Of a stretch of DNA of 64,000 nucleotides, positions 62,980 to 64,000 are shown in pieces. The translations under genes were made by a program, and so were the position numbers. This stretch comes from Nisaea sp. (GTDB lineage: Bacteria > Pseudomonadota > Alphaproteobacteria > Thalassobaculales > Thalassobaculaceae): positions 47,465-111,464 of the forward strand of contig NZ_JAEPQA010000016.1 in assembly GCF_017640745.1 (NCBI RefSeq). The letters are read 5' to 3'. Every line of letters starts with the position of its first letter. Positions within the stretch are counted from its first letter, which is position 1. A model generated the notes under the pieces. That model was not told where the DNA came from. It did no database searches and saw only the letters and a list, made by a program, of their open reading frames with translations.

Positions 62980-64000
62980 TCAGATCGAGGCCTGGGCGGC
63001 GGCGATACGGGCGACCGGCAGGCGGTTCGGCGCGCAGGAGACGTAGTCGAGGCCGATCGAATGGCAGAATCGGACGGTCTTGGCGTCACCGCCATGCTCG
63101 CCGCAGATCCCGATCAGCAGCTCACCGTTCTCGGCCCGGCCGCGCTCGGTCGCGATCCGCACCAGTTCGCCGACGCCCTCGATATCGAGGGTGACGAACG
63201 GGTCGAGATCGACGACGGAATTGTTCATGTAGGTGGTCAGGAAGGCGTCCGCGTCGTCGCGCGACATGCCGAAGACTGTCCGGGTCAGGTCGTCCGTGCC
63301 GAAACTGAAGAAATCCGCGCTCTTGGCGATCTCGCCGGCCCGGAGCGCGGCGCGCGGCAGCTCGATCAGGGTGCCGACGAGGTAGTTGATCGTGCAGCCG
63401 GTCTCCTGCTCGACGGCGGCGGCCACCCGGTCGACGATGACGCGCACGAAATCGAACTCGCGCTTGCCGACGACCAGCGGCACGGTGATCTCCAGCGTGA
63501 CGGTCTCGCCGAATTCCTGCATCACCGCGCTCGCCGCCTCGAACATCGCGCGGACCTGCATCTCGGTAATCTCGGGATAGGAGATCGCGAGGCGGCAGCC
63601 TCGGTGGCCGAGCACCGGCACGATCTGGCGCACCGCGGCGACCCTCTTGCGCACAGCCTCCACCGGCAGGCCGAGCGCCTCCGAGGTCTCCTGATAATCC
63701 TTGTCGGTTTCCGGCAGCACTTCGTCGAGCGGCGGATCGAGCAGGCGCACCGCCACGGGGAAACCACGCAGCTCCCGGAACAGCCGGGTGAAGTCGGCGC
63801 GCTGCAGCGGCAGCAGCCGGTCGAGCGACGGCCGCCGCTCGCGCTCGTTGCGCGCCAGTGTCAGCTCGCGCACGGTCAAGATCCGCTCCGGAGCAAAGAA
63901 AGTGTGCTCGGTCGCGACCAGACCAATCCCGTCGGCGCCGAAGCGGCGGGCGGCGCTCGCATCCTCCATGGTCTCGACATTCGCGCGGACGCGGAGATGA
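62980..64000 (-). CDS. ppdK: Pyruvate phosphate dikinase, C-terminal part (start outside window)
   Basis: The frame stays open to the window edge (upstream codons read HLRVRANVETMEDA, the usual PPDK stretch), so the gene begins beyond base 64000. This is the PEP/pyruvate-binding TIM barrel: GLVATEHTFFAPERI, VAVRLLDPPLDE, GHRGCRLAISYPEI, SFGTDDLTRTVFGMSRDD and GICGEHGGD with the catalytic Cys. It converts pyruvate, ATP and phosphate to phosphoenolpyruvate (reversible). One unchanged reading frame is seen over ~340 residues, about a third of the enzyme. Confidence 0.96.
   Translation of the reverse strand, partial: HLRVRANVETMEDASAARRFGADGIGLVATEHTFFAPERILTVRELTLARNERERRPSLDRLLPLQRADFTRLFRELRGFPVAVRLLDPPLDEVLPETDKDYQETSEALGLPVEAVRKRVAAVRQIVPVLGHRGCRLAISYPEITEMQVRAMFEAASAVMQEFGETVTLEITVPLVVGKREFDFVRVIVDRVAAAVEQETGCTINYLVGTLIELPRAALRAGEIAKSADFFSFGTDDLTRTVFGMSRDDADAFLTTYMNNSVVDLDPFVTLDIEGVGELVRIATERGRAENGELLIGICGEHGGDAKTVRFCHSIGLDYVSCAPNRLPVARIAAAQASI

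Noticed and set aside
1..64000. CRISPR arrays, insertion sequences, prophage or toxin-antitoxin systems
   Set aside because: No regularly spaced repeats, transposase, integrase or phage structural genes were found; the only tandem repeats are RTX codons.

Overview
The window is a high-GC, densely coding stretch of an alphaproteobacterial chromosome. Protein style and gene content (AspRS, DUF1289, DUF1491, ChrR-type cupin, RTX proteins, an Irr-type iron box, a compact promiscuous sugar-acid catabolism) suggest a Rhodospirillales-like free-living, probably marine or aquatic, heterotroph. No phage, insertion sequence, CRISPR array or rRNA operon was seen. One tRNA-Gly(CCC) is present. Genes lie on both strands in short operons, and GTG and TTG starts are frequent.

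Bases 1-24,600 are a surface/secretion and envelope region. They hold the tail of an RTX metalloprotease, a chemoreceptor with a C-terminal PilZ domain, a periplasmic haem-binding (EB_dh-like) protein, aspS, a TPR plus double GT2 glycosyltransferase, an M23 peptidase, the dTDP-L-rhamnose operon (rfbC-rfbB-rfbD-rfbA), three more GT2 glycosyltransferases, a DUF4347-RTX protein, a YqaA-like membrane protein, speD-speE, RidA, DUF1289 and a DJ-1/PfpI-like protein lacking its nucleophile. The tRNA and a third RTX protein close the region. Between speE and the next glycosyltransferase there is a structured intergenic stretch that could be a small RNA.

Bases 24,700-38,600 hold housekeeping and catabolic genes: apaG, folE, trkH, an ArgE-type deacetylase, an IlvD/EDD sugar-acid dehydratase and a soluble histidine kinase. 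A four-carbon acid-sugar (D-erythronate type) set follows, otnK divergent from otnI-denD. After it come a tyrosine phosphatase, a small unknown protein, a glyoxalase-fold protein, a GT1-like glycosyltransferase and an unknown protein behind a Fur-like site.

Bases 38,600-43,500 include bfr and bfd with Fur-like and Irr-like sites, cobQ, a tandem pair of cyclophilins (one exported, one cytosolic), a cupin and DUF1491. Bases 43,600-52,400 are a complete nucleoside uptake and salvage operon: substrate-binding protein, ATPase, two permeases, purine nucleoside phosphorylase, deoC, deoA and deoB.

The remainder carries DUF2937, a uracil-DNA glycosylase-family protein, an EamA transporter, a YeeE sulfur transporter with a periplasmic CxxC DUF302 partner, and a probable sugar-acid operon (FAH hydrolase, SDR, NTF2-like) divergent from dgoK and a beta-hydroxyacid dehydrogenase. 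It ends with a palindromic repeat, a PRISE-type reductase, a dihaem cytochrome c peroxidase behind an almost perfect Irr box, and the C-terminal third of pyruvate phosphate dikinase running off the end.

No single locus here is clearly a new system. The best leads are the iron regulon members (including an unknown protein), the candidate small RNA, the RTX repeat dialect shared by three distant genes, and the incomplete or mixed sugar-acid pathways.
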